Counted from the first letter of the stretch, positions 8,206-16,347 are shown. The stretch is 26,921 nucleotides of DNA from JANWYU01 sp964655485 (GCA_964655485.1 CAZZMS010000136.1:1-26921); one strand, 5' to 3'. Made by a program: numbers and translations. Notes: generated by a model from the sequence alone, not told the origin.

Positions 8206-8236
8206 TAACACCTTGCTCGAAGGGAGCAAGGTGTTA
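8206..8236 (-). terminator. strong rho-independent terminator of the small secreted protein gene
   Basis: A perfect 13-base-pair stem (8206-8218 with 8224-8236) with a 5-base loop is followed on the minus strand by eight T residues (8205-8198). It lies 24 bases after the stop codon of the secreted protein gene. The T-tract ends two bases before the response regulator ATG, so it either insulates that gene or attenuates it. Confidence 0.85.
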
Positions 8237-8260
8237 TTGCGAAGGTCAAAAGAGAGGAAA

Positions 8261-8512
8261 TTACTTAGTTTTCTTCTCTTTAGACTTGATGCAAGCCTCA
8301 AGCTCAGCACCAGCCATGCCGGGCTTTTCTTTCAAGCAAGCATCTTTAGCGGCAGAAGCCGTCATGGTATGAGCTTCAGCGGCAGGAGTTGTGGTGTTTG
8401 CTGCAGGAGCAGCCGCAGCAGGCTTGTTAGCAGCGGGAGCAGTACCGCCATGGTTTGTTGCAAAAGCAGATGCGCTGATTGTTAAAGCAGCGGCAAGTAC
8501 GAGTGATTTCAT
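8261..8512 (-). CDS. small Ala-rich secreted protein of unknown function
   Basis: This 83-residue protein has a clear signal peptide (MKSLVLAAALTISASAFA, cleavage expected before TNHGG), a low-complexity Ala/Pro/Asn/Thr linker, and a short Lys-rich C-terminal part with two cysteines (DACLKEKPGMAGAELEACI) that could form one disulphide. This Cys-x14-Cys element distantly recalls periplasmic PsiF-type repeats, but the match is too weak for a name. The ATG has AAAGGAG seven bases upstream. It forms its own short unit ending in a strong terminator, with a small hairpin (8540-8558) in its leader. A strong ribosome site, terminator and export signal suggest an abundant periplasmic protein. Confidence 0.75.
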   Translation of the reverse strand: MKSLVLAAALTISASAFATNHGGTAPAANKPAAAAPAANTTTPAAEAHTMTASAAKDACLKEKPGMAGAELEACIKSKEKKTK

Positions 8513-8539
8513 GGTATTCTCCTTTTGTTTTGGTTATTT

Positions 8540-8558
8540 GTTAGCTCTACTGGCTAAC
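8540..8558 (-). other. short inverted repeat in the leader of the secreted protein gene
   Basis: Six-base arms GTTAGC and GCTAAC enclose a seven-base loop, 28 bases upstream of the start at 8512. It could be an mRNA leader hairpin or a protein-binding site. It has no T-tract, so a terminator is unlikely. Confidence 0.3.
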
Positions 8559-8623
8559 ACCCCTATTTAAGTTCCATGACCGTGAACTGAGCATGATTTA
8601 AAAATGAAAAAAAATTCATCATC

Positions 8624-9664
8624 CTAACGCATAGCCCAAAGCTGTTTTAAAATTTGAAAACCATTATAAGCAGCACCCTTGCGCAAATTATCGGAAAGAC
8701 TCCAAAAAATCCACTGCTGAGGGTCATCAAGATCGGCATGGACCCGCCCGACCACGACATCATTACGCCCGCTAACTTCCCGTGGTGTAAGCCCTTGGTC
8801 CAGTTGGGAGCCGTCATGGGGGATCCAGCTTAATCCAGGAGCTCCTCTTAAGGACTGGGCGATCTCCGACTCCACAACCCTTCGACCAAACCGAACCCAC
8901 GTCACCTCACTATGCGCGTTGATAACTGGCACACGCACACAAAAGGCTGAAATTTTTAAATCAAAACGACCCAGAATCTTTTTGGTCTCTTTGATAATTT
9001 TCATCTCCTCACTACTGAAACCTTGGGCATCCAAAGCTCCGATCTGTGGCACAACATTATAAGCGAGGGAACGAGCGAAATGCTGCGAAGATAAATCTTT
9101 CTTACGATAGTGACTAGGACGAGAATGCGTTTTCAGCTCTTCGAGGGCATCTCGACCCGCACCGCTGGCAGCTTGATAACTCGCCACATGAACTTGCTCA
9201 ATCGGTAACTCTTTTAGCGCATTCAAAACCACAGCTAATTGAATCGTCGTACAGTTCGGGTTAGCAATAATTTGTGGCTTATTCAAACGCTGAAGTACAT
9301 GTGCATTGACCTCTGGTACAACTAAGCTTACGTCAGGATGCATGCGAAAGGTAGCTGAGTTATCAATAACCCATACCCCCTTTTTTGCTGCCTGTGGTGC
9401 CCAAGTAGCACTTAAATCATCCCCTCCAGAAAAAAACAAAACATCAAGCCCATCAAAGGCCTCCTCGTGCAGGCCACCCACACGCAACTTACGTCCTCGC
9501 CACAGGAGCCTGCGGCCATGACTCGCTTGGCTGGCAAATAATCGTAGTTCAGAAATTTCAAAATCAGTTTGTTCAGCGAGCACACGCAAAAATGTCTTAC
9601 CCACCAACCCGGTAGCACCCACAAGACCAATACGTAGCCCCGAATGAGATTTAGATTTATTCAT
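8624..9664 (-). CDS. asd: aspartate-semialdehyde dehydrogenase
   Basis: This cytosolic enzyme reduces beta-aspartyl phosphate with NADPH to aspartate semialdehyde, the branch point to lysine/diaminopimelate, threonine and methionine. At 346 residues it has the usual length. Visible features: Rossmann motif LVGATGLVGKTFL (residues 14-26), the catalytic cysteine C138 in ANPNCTT, ASGAGRDALEEL, the substrate/acid-base segment RVPVINAHSE (R244, H251) and C-terminal RKGAAYNGFQIL. The start ATG has GGGGAG upstream, just after an 8-bp hairpin. It is the last gene of a probable rimO-tlyA-asd series but is separated from tlyA by 157 bases, so it may also have its own promoter. Confidence 0.95.
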   Translation of the reverse strand: MNKSKSHSGLRIGLVGATGLVGKTFLRVLAEQTDFEISELRLFASQASHGRRLLWRGRKLRVGGLHEEAFDGLDVLFFSGGDDLSATWAPQAAKKGVWVIDNSATFRMHPDVSLVVPEVNAHVLQRLNKPQIIANPNCTTIQLAVVLNALKELPIEQVHVASYQAASGAGRDALEELKTHSRPSHYRKKDLSSQHFARSLAYNVVPQIGALDAQGFSSEEMKIIKETKKILGRFDLKISAFCVRVPVINAHSEVTWVRFGRRVVESEIAQSLRGAPGLSWIPHDGSQLDQGLTPREVSGRNDVVVGRVHADLDDPQQWIFWSLSDNLRKGAAYNGFQILKQLWAMR

Positions 9665-9677
9665 AGTCCACTCCCCG

Positions 9678-9705
9678 CCATGGGCTCCTCATTTATTGCC
9701 CATGG
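9678..9705 (-). other. hairpin in the leader of asd
   Basis: CCATGGGC (9678-9685) and GCCCATGG (9698-9705) form an 8-bp stem around a 12-base loop, immediately upstream of the asd ribosome site. It lies in the 157-base tlyA-asd gap, which otherwise shows nothing recognisable. It has no T-tract on the minus strand, so it looks like a leader structure or operator more than a terminator. Confidence 0.35.
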
Positions 9706-9821
9706 AATTTTCTTATACCATAGACAGCTTAAAGCAAGCGCAAGAAAAGACCCTTGAAATGGCTTGCTTACTGATTCTCGATTCCTTGAGTCTTCGCCTC
9801 TCGATCAGATTTAGAACAGGG

Positions 9822-10589
9822 CTATTTTCGCTTCATATAGACCCAATACTCTTGACTGCCCTCAGCTCCACAAATGCGACTTGGAAAAAAATCTACAAGA
9901 TTCCACTCTAGCCCCTCGAGAATGTCCACAGCCAATTGCCGACACATTTCCGCGAGCTTCGGATCAGAGAAATCAATACGACCTTTGGCGTAATGAGCCT
10001 GAATCTTTCGCTGATACTGCGGCTTGAGTAACAACAAAATCGACCGCGGAAGCCACGCTAGGATGTGGGGAAGGAGTTCAGCCATCTCTACTTGCGAAAC
10101 ATCAGCGACAATCAAATCAACAGATTCTCCGAGAATAGAGATCAGCTGGTCGCGCCTCACATCAAACACTGAAGTTCTCTCCAAACAAATGACTCGAGGA
10201 TCTTGTTTTAACTTAGGATGAAGCTGATCAAAGCCCACCTCAATTCCCAAGACCTTCTTGGCTCCTTGATGCAAACAAAAATCCGTGAAGCCCCCTGTAC
10301 TTTGCCCTACATCGACAATCGTTTTATCCTTCATCTCGAGGGCTGTGTGTTCAATCGCTGAAGCCAGCTTTAAAGCTCCGCGACTTACATAAAGATTGAG
10401 ATCCTGCGATAAAAGCTCATAGCTTAGCTCCCCAACTCCCTCGGGGACTTGCCAGGATTTATCAAAAACCACCCACTCACGCTCGTGGCCTCGCACCCGC
10501 ACACCATATCTTTCGATAATTTCTGCTGCTTTCGTTCGCGAGGACGCCAAACCTTTTGTCACTAGGAGTTTATCTAACCGATCCCGCAT
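9822..10589 (-). CDS. tlyA: TlyA-family rRNA 2'-O-methyltransferase
   Basis: TlyA proteins methylate ribose 2'-OH groups of 16S and 23S rRNA using SAM; older annotations call them hemolysin A. The 255 residues comprise an N-terminal S4 RNA-binding domain (RLDKLLVTKGLASSRTKAAE, about 1-60) and an FtsJ-type methyltransferase domain. The SAM motif is VDVGQSTGGFTDFCL. The catalytic K-D-K-E tetrad is readable as K74 (RGALKLA), D163 (VADVS), K189 (LLLKPQY) and E247 (GSQEYWVY). It starts 24 bases after the rimO stop, without an obvious Shine-Dalgarno sequence, so it is probably coupled to rimO. A fairly certain family call; the exact rRNA target cannot be told. Confidence 0.92.
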   Translation of the reverse strand: MRDRLDKLLVTKGLASSRTKAAEIIERYGVRVRGHEREWVVFDKSWQVPEGVGELSYELLSQDLNLYVSRGALKLASAIEHTALEMKDKTIVDVGQSTGGFTDFCLHQGAKKVLGIEVGFDQLHPKLKQDPRVICLERTSVFDVRRDQLISILGESVDLIVADVSQVEMAELLPHILAWLPRSILLLLKPQYQRKIQAHYAKGRIDFSDPKLAEMCRQLAVDILEGLEWNLVDFFPSRICGAEGSQEYWVYMKRK

Positions 10590-10613
10590 GAAAAAAACAA
10601 AGAATCCAAAGGC

Positions 10614-12011
10614 CTATCCATTCATTTGCGCTCTTTGCTGAGTGACCAAATCCCGCAAAGACGGCGACTCCACAATGTGACCCACTAAGTCATATTCCAT
10701 GGCTTGAGTGATCTCGACAGTGACAAAATCCCCGGGAGATGCTTGCCCATCGTTGATCAAAACTACGCCATCGATGTCGGGAGCCTGTCCTTGGTAACGA
10801 CCTTGTAGTAACAAGTCAGTCTCCTCAGAATATCCTTCCACCAGAACTTCCATTCGCCGCCCTATCCACTCTTCATTCTTTTGACGACTAATTTTTTGTT
10901 GCAAGGCCATCAAAGTCTTGTGGCGCTTGGCTTTGGTTTTGGCATCGATTTGATCTGTTCTTCTTCCACCGGGAGTATTTTCCTCAGGAGAGTACTCGAA
11001 ACAACCTACTCGATCAAACTCTTGCTCAGCCACAAAATCTAAAAGCTCATGAAAATGCTCTTCGGTTTCTCCCGGGTAGCCCACAATAAATTGAGTGCGT
11101 ATCGTCGCTTCTGGAATCTCTTGGCGAATCATGGCTAAAACATTTTCAATCTCTTTGCGAGTCATTTTACGATTCATCGCCTTTAACATTTCATCATTAA
11201 TGTGCTGCAAAGGCATATCAAAGTACTTACAGATTTTTTTGGAGTTTTTAATAATCGAGATCATTTCCGGAGTAATTCCATCGGGATATAAATACATCAG
11301 TCTAATCCAGCGAATTCCATCCACCTCATCGAGGGCCCTGAGCAAGGACTCTGGACTTTCGATCGCACCGGGATCTTTACGCCGCAAATCCCAGCCATAA
11401 TCGGTGAAATCATGCGACACGATAATCAACTCTTTGACTCCACTGGCAGCAAGTAAACGGGCTTCAGCGACCACATTTTTAAGGCTGCGTGATTGCAAGT
11501 TCCCTCGGATCAGGGGTATGGCACAAAATGCGCAGCGCTTGAGGCAACCCTCGGAAATTTTTAAGTAGGCTCGGTAACCAGGACTGGAATTGAGTCGAGG
11601 AGTATCCTCTTGTTGTAAAAAGGTGGGCAAATGAAAGAAAGTTTTTTGCTCCCCTGGCCGATGCGGTTCTTTCAAAATATCCGCAATTCGTTGAAACTCG
11701 CCAGAGCCCACAAAAATATCAGCCTCGGGTAACTCCTTAACCAGCTCATCTTTGTAACGCTGGGCTAAACAACCAGCCACCACAATCCGTTTGACTTGCC
11801 CTTCCTCTTTTAATTTGGCCACTTCCAAGATGCGCTCAATGGATTCCTTTTTACTGTCCTCAATAAAGCCGCAGGTATTCACAATGACAGTGTCACTGCC
11901 TTCGGCTTCCGCACTAATCGAAAAGCCGTGCTTGGATAAGGTCCCCGCCATGATTTCAGAATCCACCAAATTTTTGGGACAGCCGAGACTGATTAAATGC
12001 ACTTTTTCCAT
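10614..12011 (-). CDS. rimO: ribosomal protein S12 methylthiotransferase RimO
   Basis: RimO is a radical-SAM enzyme that adds a methylthio group to the conserved Asp of ribosomal protein S12. The 465 residues contain the N-terminal UPF0004 domain with its three cluster cysteines C11 (SLGCPKN), C47 (NTCGFI) and C81 (AGCLAQR). The radical-SAM motif C156-x3-C160-x2-C163 is in SEGCLKRCAFCAIP. A C-terminal TRAM domain includes APDIDGVVLINDG and GDFVTVEI. The segment LISLGCPKNLVDSE and the TRAM reading favour RimO over MiaB. ATG at 12011 has TAAGGAG upstream. It heads the minus-strand run rimO-tlyA-asd. Confidence 0.95.
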   Translation of the reverse strand: MEKVHLISLGCPKNLVDSEIMAGTLSKHGFSISAEAEGSDTVIVNTCGFIEDSKKESIERILEVAKLKEEGQVKRIVVAGCLAQRYKDELVKELPEADIFVGSGEFQRIADILKEPHRPGEQKTFFHLPTFLQQEDTPRLNSSPGYRAYLKISEGCLKRCAFCAIPLIRGNLQSRSLKNVVAEARLLAASGVKELIIVSHDFTDYGWDLRRKDPGAIESPESLLRALDEVDGIRWIRLMYLYPDGITPEMISIIKNSKKICKYFDMPLQHINDEMLKAMNRKMTRKEIENVLAMIRQEIPEATIRTQFIVGYPGETEEHFHELLDFVAEQEFDRVGCFEYSPEENTPGGRRTDQIDAKTKAKRHKTLMALQQKISRQKNEEWIGRRMEVLVEGYSEETDLLLQGRYQGQAPDIDGVVLINDGQASPGDFVTVEITQAMEYDLVGHIVESPSLRDLVTQQRAQMNG

Positions 12012-12103
12012 AGCCTCTCCTTAGGGCCCTCACTGTCACGAATAGCACCCTCGGAGTCAACGCTCTTTTCACTGTCTAAATTGATGACAAGAAAATTTCA
12101 CCC

Positions 12104-12145
12104 GCCCATGGGCTAGGTCTGGCTTTGCGGTCTTTCTCAAAGCCA
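12104..12145. promoter_or_regulatory. rimO / envelope-gene divergent spacer with two inverted repeats
   Basis: The 162-base spacer between divergent genes holds a perfect 10-base palindrome GCCCATGGGC (12104-12113) and an 8-base inverted repeat TGGCTTTG / CAAAGCCA (12120-12127 and 12138-12145). Both could be operators or leader hairpins. No convincing -35/-10 pair was found by eye. Confidence 0.3.
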
Positions 12146-12173
12146 AGCAAAATGAAGAAAACGAGGAGGGATT

Positions 12174-13778
12174 TTGTTGTCTTTTCTTTTGTTGTTAACT
12201 GCGACTCGGGTGAAGAATGACCTAGCAAAAGCCTTGTGGTCGCTTATTTTTGGATTTTTCTTGGTTCCCAATGGAGTCCTTGCCGCTTCCATAAGCCTAA
12301 AGGATGAATACGACACCCTGACGCGCTTTCAAGCCATCGTCTTTTGGGGCCTACAAGACAATATGGATGGCATATTCGCAAACCCTCTGTCCCGAACCCT
12401 CGCCTCGGAGCTTAGTCAAAATCAACAGCTCACGATCAAAGAGCAAATAAACCCCGCCTTCAATCCATTAAGTTTAGACGCGGAAAAGCGAAAAAAGCTC
12501 ATTCCCTCAGGATTCGATGGAGCTCTGTGGGGGCAGATCATCAAGTTACCGCAAGTGATTCAAGTGCAATGGTATCTATACGACCGAGAGGGCCGAGTGT
12601 TTCTTACTAAGCAAAAAGATGTCAGTTCTGGCCCTACCCAAAGTAACATCTTAGCCAGCCTGCATGAGGGCCTAGGCTCCCTTTTTGCCGAGTTACCTTA
12701 CCAAGCTCTCGTGATCGGCAAGAAAAATCGTCTCATCACCATAAATGCTGGCGAAGCACAAGGTCTTACAGCAGGACAAGTGCTGGATGTGGTGTGGGTA
12801 AGCAGAATCGATCGGCATCCTGTACAGGACTTTGTTACCCATTTTGAACTCATCCCACTAGGCAAGATTCTCATCCAAACGCTTGAGAAAAACATGAGTT
12901 TTGGCTCCCTCATAGAAGAACGATTCCCAGGCTGGATTAAGCCTGGCGCCAAAATATGGGCCAAGGCTCCAGCAAAATATCCTCCTTTGACGAGAACATC
13001 ATCCGGCGCATTGATAGAGAATGGAGCAGAAGGCCCCACTCCTCCCATTCTCATCGGTCAAATCTATGATTCTGTTCATCCAAAAGCGCCAGAATACGGC
13101 TGGCTAGCTTTTGAGTTTCTTACAGGGCCCATGGAGGCCAAGCAAACTCAAGTGGGTCGTGGTAACGTTAAGGGAAGTAGTCCTTTTTCTTTAGGCCTTG
13201 GGATCCGACATCAGCTGTGGCTTACCACCCACTGGACCTTCGACATCGAAACTCGTGTACGGGCTACCCAACTGGAGCTTAGTGGCCCCAGCACTCAAGG
13301 TAGCCTCAATGCCCATGAGCAATGGGGGCAGCTCGGTGTCCATTACAAAATGCCTTTTCAGCTTGATCCTACCGATAGTTATTTCTATGCAGGCCCACGT
13401 CTTTCCTTCTTGCAATGGAATGTTGAACAGAATATGAACTCCGATCTCTCAGGACACCAATGGACGGGCCTATCCATGGCTTTAGGATTAAGATATGTCC
13501 CGACCATCCCGTGGGCTATTACAGGGTGGATGGAAATCCCTCTTCTCAGTCAATGGCGAGAGCTAGGAGCTGATTCTGGTTCAGTCGGTGCTGCTAGCTT
13601 GTGGCGGTTTGGCGTGAAAACCGATTTTTTCATCCAATCTTTACGAAGTGTGTTTGTTCGCTTCGAGCATCAAAGCTTCTCCGGAAGTCTATCAGGAACA
13701 GGAAGTCGCCCATTCCCTGCTACGCATTCCTCCGTGCAAACTCATCAACTTAGTGTAGGCTTGAGCCAATACTTTTAA
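12174..13778 (+). CDS. predicted outer-membrane protein: FlgT-like N-part plus beta-barrel-like C-part
   Basis: This 534-residue protein is not identified with confidence. The N-terminus carries a signal peptide (ALWSLIFGFFLVPNGVLAA). The middle has a small beta domain, ALVIGKKNRLITINAGEAQG at about 178-197, followed by LTAGQVLDVV. That wording recalls the FlgT/secretion-type 'ITIN-G-x-x-GL-x-x-G' domains, only as an analogy. The C-terminal 200 residues alternate hydrophobic and polar residues, rich in Trp/Tyr/Phe, and end in SVGLSQYF with a terminal Phe, typical of outer-membrane barrels. No ATG is near; TTG at 12174 or 12177 follows AGGAGGG (12164-12170), the latter with better spacing, and GTG at 12210 is a shorter option. 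Export and envelope location are well supported; function is unknown. Confidence 0.75.
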   Translation: MLSFLLLLTATRVKNDLAKALWSLIFGFFLVPNGVLAASISLKDEYDTLTRFQAIVFWGLQDNMDGIFANPLSRTLASELSQNQQLTIKEQINPAFNPLSLDAEKRKKLIPSGFDGALWGQIIKLPQVIQVQWYLYDREGRVFLTKQKDVSSGPTQSNILASLHEGLGSLFAELPYQALVIGKKNRLITINAGEAQGLTAGQVLDVVWVSRIDRHPVQDFVTHFELIPLGKILIQTLEKNMSFGSLIEERFPGWIKPGAKIWAKAPAKYPPLTRTSSGALIENGAEGPTPPILIGQIYDSVHPKAPEYGWLAFEFLTGPMEAKQTQVGRGNVKGSSPFSLGLGIRHQLWLTTHWTFDIETRVRATQLELSGPSTQGSLNAHEQWGQLGVHYKMPFQLDPTDSYFYAGPRLSFLQWNVEQNMNSDLSGHQWTGLSMALGLRYVPTIPWAITGWMEIPLLSQWRELGADSGSVGAASLWRFGVKTDFFIQSLRSVFVRFEHQSFSGSLSGTGSRPFPATHSSVQTHQLSVGLSQYF

Positions 13779-13811
13779 TCCTGCTCACTGACTCACGCGA
13801 AGAGGTTGCAC

Positions 13812-14819
13812 GTGAAAATACTAGTTACCGGAGGCAGTGGATTTCTTGGTCAACACTTAAGTCACCGCCTCGTAGAGGAGGGGCACCAAGTGACTTGGCT
13901 GGTGCGCTCGCAAGACTATCCCGCTCATGATCTTCCCTCTTGGCAAGGGCAGATCAAGCATAGTTTAGGTGATATCTGCTGGGCCGTTGAAAAGTTAATC
14001 CCCCTTTTTCGTGGCTATGACCGGGTCTATCATTTGGCTGGCCTGATTGGCTACAAGCGCTCACAGGCCCCCGCCATTTGGGAGGTTAATGTTCAAGGTA
14101 CAATCCATGTGACCCAAGCTTGTATGGCGGCAGAGGTTCCCGAGCTCGTTTACACATCCTCTGTGGCGGCTATTGGGGCTTCCGTCTCTCCAACAGTTAT
14201 TCTCAATGAAGAGTCTCCCTTCAATCTCTCTGGGGACGACTTTTCTTATTTCGTAAGCAAACATCAAGCGGAAATTGAACTGACCCGACTTACCCAAAAT
14301 CATCCTATAAAAACTTACTTTTTAAATCCCAGCACTATTTACGGCGCCCATGATTTTACAAAAGGCTCCCGTGGCACTCAAAAAAAAGTCGCGCTTGGAC
14401 GCTTCCCTTTCCACACTTCTGGGGGAGTTAACGTCGTCTCTGTCCATGATGTGGTGGAGGCTCTCATTCAAGTCCCTGTTCGCGGACAGAAAAACCGACG
14501 CTACATTATTAGTTCGGAGAATATCACCATTCGGGAACTCTTTGACATGATTCGCTCCATAGCCGGGGTATCGCGCCATTCTCTCTTGTTACCCAAACCC
14601 ATTTTGTATGCCCTGGGATGGATAGGAGATCAATGGGAACAAGTCACAGGACGATCGGTCGGCCTAAGCTTGGCCAACGCCAAAGTGGCTACTTTATACC
14701 ATTGGTTCGATAACACTCGCGCCCGAACCGAACTCGGTTTAACGTTTCGCCCGGCTCAATCAGCTATCGAAGAGAGTGTTAAGTCTTTACTGGCAAGCTT
14801 GTCACGCAGGACATCTTGA
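13812..14819 (+). CDS. extended SDR: NAD-dependent epimerase/dehydratase
   Basis: The start is probably GTG at 13812 (335 residues), six bases after GAAGAGG; a TTG at 13806 lies too close to that ribosome site. The Rossmann motif is ILVTGGSGFLGQHL. The active-site segment has VYTSSVAAIG and Y-x3-K in SYFVSKHQAE. Other extended-SDR features are VYHLAGLIGY and NPSTIYGAHD. The pattern fits the dihydroflavonol-reductase/HpnA-like group of sugar or isoprenoid-linked dehydrogenases, but the substrate cannot be read. It follows the envelope protein gene by 33 bases on the same strand and is probably co-transcribed. A bidirectional terminator lies about 80 bases downstream. Confidence 0.85.
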   Translation: MKILVTGGSGFLGQHLSHRLVEEGHQVTWLVRSQDYPAHDLPSWQGQIKHSLGDICWAVEKLIPLFRGYDRVYHLAGLIGYKRSQAPAIWEVNVQGTIHVTQACMAAEVPELVYTSSVAAIGASVSPTVILNEESPFNLSGDDFSYFVSKHQAEIELTRLTQNHPIKTYFLNPSTIYGAHDFTKGSRGTQKKVALGRFPFHTSGGVNVVSVHDVVEALIQVPVRGQKNRRYIISSENITIRELFDMIRSIAGVSRHSLLLPKPILYALGWIGDQWEQVTGRSVGLSLANAKVATLYHWFDNTRARTELGLTFRPAQSAIEESVKSLLASLSRRTS

Positions 14820-14899
14820 GAAAATAAAACTTAAAAGGACTTGCGCTTAAACATCCCTGGTGTAGGGAACTCCATTCAAATGGTAAATGTCTTTAAAAC

Positions 14900-14928
14900 A
14901 AAAAGGCCACAATCTTGTGGGCCTTTTT
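14900..14928. terminator. bidirectional rho-independent terminator
   Basis: AAAAAGGCCACAA and TTGTGGGCCTTTTT pair with one bulged G around a two-base loop. A-tract and T-tract flank the stem, so it can work in both directions. It lies between the convergent SDR gene (plus) and the rplI cluster (minus), as expected for a shared terminator. Confidence 0.85.
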
Positions 14929-14967
14929 GATAGGTCTAAAATTAAACTGAGTATTAAGTTCAGCGCC

Positions 14968-15063
14968 TTACTGAGCTTGTCGTTCCACAATGATTTGCAA
15001 TTCAGCGTGAACGTTTTCGCCTAGTCTTACTGTGGCTTTGTAGTTACCCAGCATGTGAATAGG
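14968..15063 (-). pseudogene. rplI: 3' remainder of rplI beyond the in-frame amber codon
   Basis: In the same frame as rplI, 31 codons continue after TAG (15066-15064) to a TAA at 14970-14968. They read as the end of ribosomal protein L9: PIHMLGNYKATVRLGENVH, then AELQIIVERQAQ, matching the family's closing strands. With the amber counted as a residue the total is 149, the usual L9 length. This part is translated only if the amber is read through or is an error in the sequence. Confidence 0.8.
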
Positions 15064-15417
15064 CTAAAGCTCAACGTCGCGTCGATCAATCGAGTAACCC
15101 ATTTCTTCAAGCTTGGAAGATACATCGTGGGGTTTGATGGTACCAAAAATCTTTTCACTATTGGGAGCTGTCGCTACCGGAAAGGTCAAAGCCAAACCAT
15201 TAAGTTTTTCGGCCAAAGCTTTGCGTTCTGCTGCGGCTTTGGCCTTACGAGCAGCAATCACACCTTCTAAATGTTTCCAGTAACGAGCTCGACCCTCACT
15301 CGCCATCTCGGCCAAACGACGAGGTATCAAATAGTTACGACCGAATCCATCTTTCACATTGACGATTTCACCAGCTTTCCCCACGTTCTTTACATCTTTA
15401 CTTAGAATGACTTTCAT
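15064..15417 (-). CDS. rplI: ribosomal protein L9, interrupted by an amber codon
   Basis: L9 is a two-domain protein of the large ribosomal subunit. The 117 residues before the stop give the complete N-domain (MKVILSKDVKNVGKAGEIVN, then DGFGRNYLIPRRLA), the long connecting helix (Ala/Lys/Glu-rich) and most of the C-domain (FGTIKPHDVSSKLEEMGYS, IDRRDVEL). The reading frame then hits TAG at 15066-15064, and 31 further L9-like codons follow in frame. TAG ends cheW, rimO and etfA normally in this window, so it is not reassigned. Either L9 is truncated here, the stop is suppressed, or the base call is wrong. The start ATG has AAAGGGAG upstream. It closes the rpsF-DUF2232-rplI cluster. Confidence 0.9.
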   Translation of the reverse strand: MKVILSKDVKNVGKAGEIVNVKDGFGRNYLIPRRLAEMASEGRARYWKHLEGVIAARKAKAAAERKALAEKLNGLALTFPVATAPNSEKIFGTIKPHDVSSKLEEMGYSIDRRDVEL

Positions 15418-15459
15418 AACACTCCCTTTCTACGGATCACTGAGACCAAGCAATCCTGT

Positions 15460-16347
15460 TTAGCTAAAGCGTTTTTTGGTTAGCCAGGTTCGCAGGTCTA
15501 ACCAGTAATCTGCTAATCCAATAGCCAAGCAGATAAGAAAAAAATACCCCGCCAACAGCACGTATACTAAGATCCTAGGAAAAAGTCCAGCGCGGAATAA
15601 AAGAAAACCATATTCCATTACGGCCACACCTTGGTAAAAATAAAAACTTCCAACCACCAAAGCCAAATTCGCTCCTATCATTTTCACTGGCCATGGCCAG
15701 GATCGGAAAAAAGCCATGAACACAGAAGCCATGAAAACCCAAATCAACCAATCCGGCCCCCGATAAGATAAAAGCTCGCCCAAAGGTGATATCACCGGAT
15801 TCTTCTGAGGTTTTGCCAGTACATCTACCTGAGCACTTAAGCTTGGCACAAGAATCGATCCTGTTAAGCCCATAAAGAATAGAAGGGAGGGAGACAGCCA
15901 TAACACAGAAAAGCCTATGAGCTTTTCCATGTCTTTGAAAGACTCTCCCCAAAACTCAGGTATTCCCTCAAAAATGGAAGCCCCTAACCGCCAGCTTAAC
16001 AAACCTAACAGCAAAGTGAGGAGAGTGCTCGAAAATGCAGTCACAACGACCACCCGTTTCACCTTCCCCGTCCATCTCAAAGAAAAGAAATTGTATAAGC
16101 CCACAATTAACCACGTGTGAAATAACACGAGAGACAAGAGCTCAAGGGGACGGACAAATGACCCCACTCCCCCCAGCAAAACCACAAGCCAATACCAAGA
16201 CCCCAACTTATAGCGTCGCACATAGTACAGTAGGGGCGTGACCAGATAGGAAAACATGAGACTGGCTAGGATCGCTCCCCCAAGCCATAGCAAAGGTGAA
16301 AGTTTTTGACTCCAAGCTCGCTGATGGATTTCAAGCTCGTGTTTCAT
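15460..16347 (-). CDS. DUF2232 (YybS-like) multi-pass membrane protein
   Basis: This 295-residue inner-membrane protein has about eight hydrophobic segments (for example LLWLGGAILASLMFSYLV, YWLVVLLGGVGSFV, LLTLLLGLLSW, WLIWVFMASVFMAFF, ILVYVLLAGYFFLICLA) with short loops and a basic C-terminus (RTWLTKKRFS). Predicted DUF2232 membrane proteins commonly sit next to the S6/S18/L9 ribosomal genes, and this one lies between rpsF and rplI, which supports the assignment more than any motif does. Its biochemical role is unknown. The ATG at 16347 has TAAGGATC upstream. It is 42 bases before rplI, so co-transcription is likely. Confidence 0.75.
   Translation of the reverse strand: MKHELEIHQRAWSQKLSPLLWLGGAILASLMFSYLVTPLLYYVRRYKLGSWYWLVVLLGGVGSFVRPLELLSLVLFHTWLIVGLYNFFSLRWTGKVKRVVVVTAFSSTLLTLLLGLLSWRLGASIFEGIPEFWGESFKDMEKLIGFSVLWLSPSLLFFMGLTGSILVPSLSAQVDVLAKPQKNPVISPLGELLSYRGPDWLIWVFMASVFMAFFRSWPWPVKMIGANLALVVGSFYFYQGVAVMEYGFLLFRAGLFPRILVYVLLAGYFFLICLAIGLADYWLDLRTWLTKKRFS

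Noticed and set aside
9696..9911. 71-codon plus-strand frame in the tlyA-asd gap
   Set aside because: It starts inside the asd leader hairpin, has no ribosome site, and its last 90 bases are antisense to tlyA. The product has no recognisable signal or motif.
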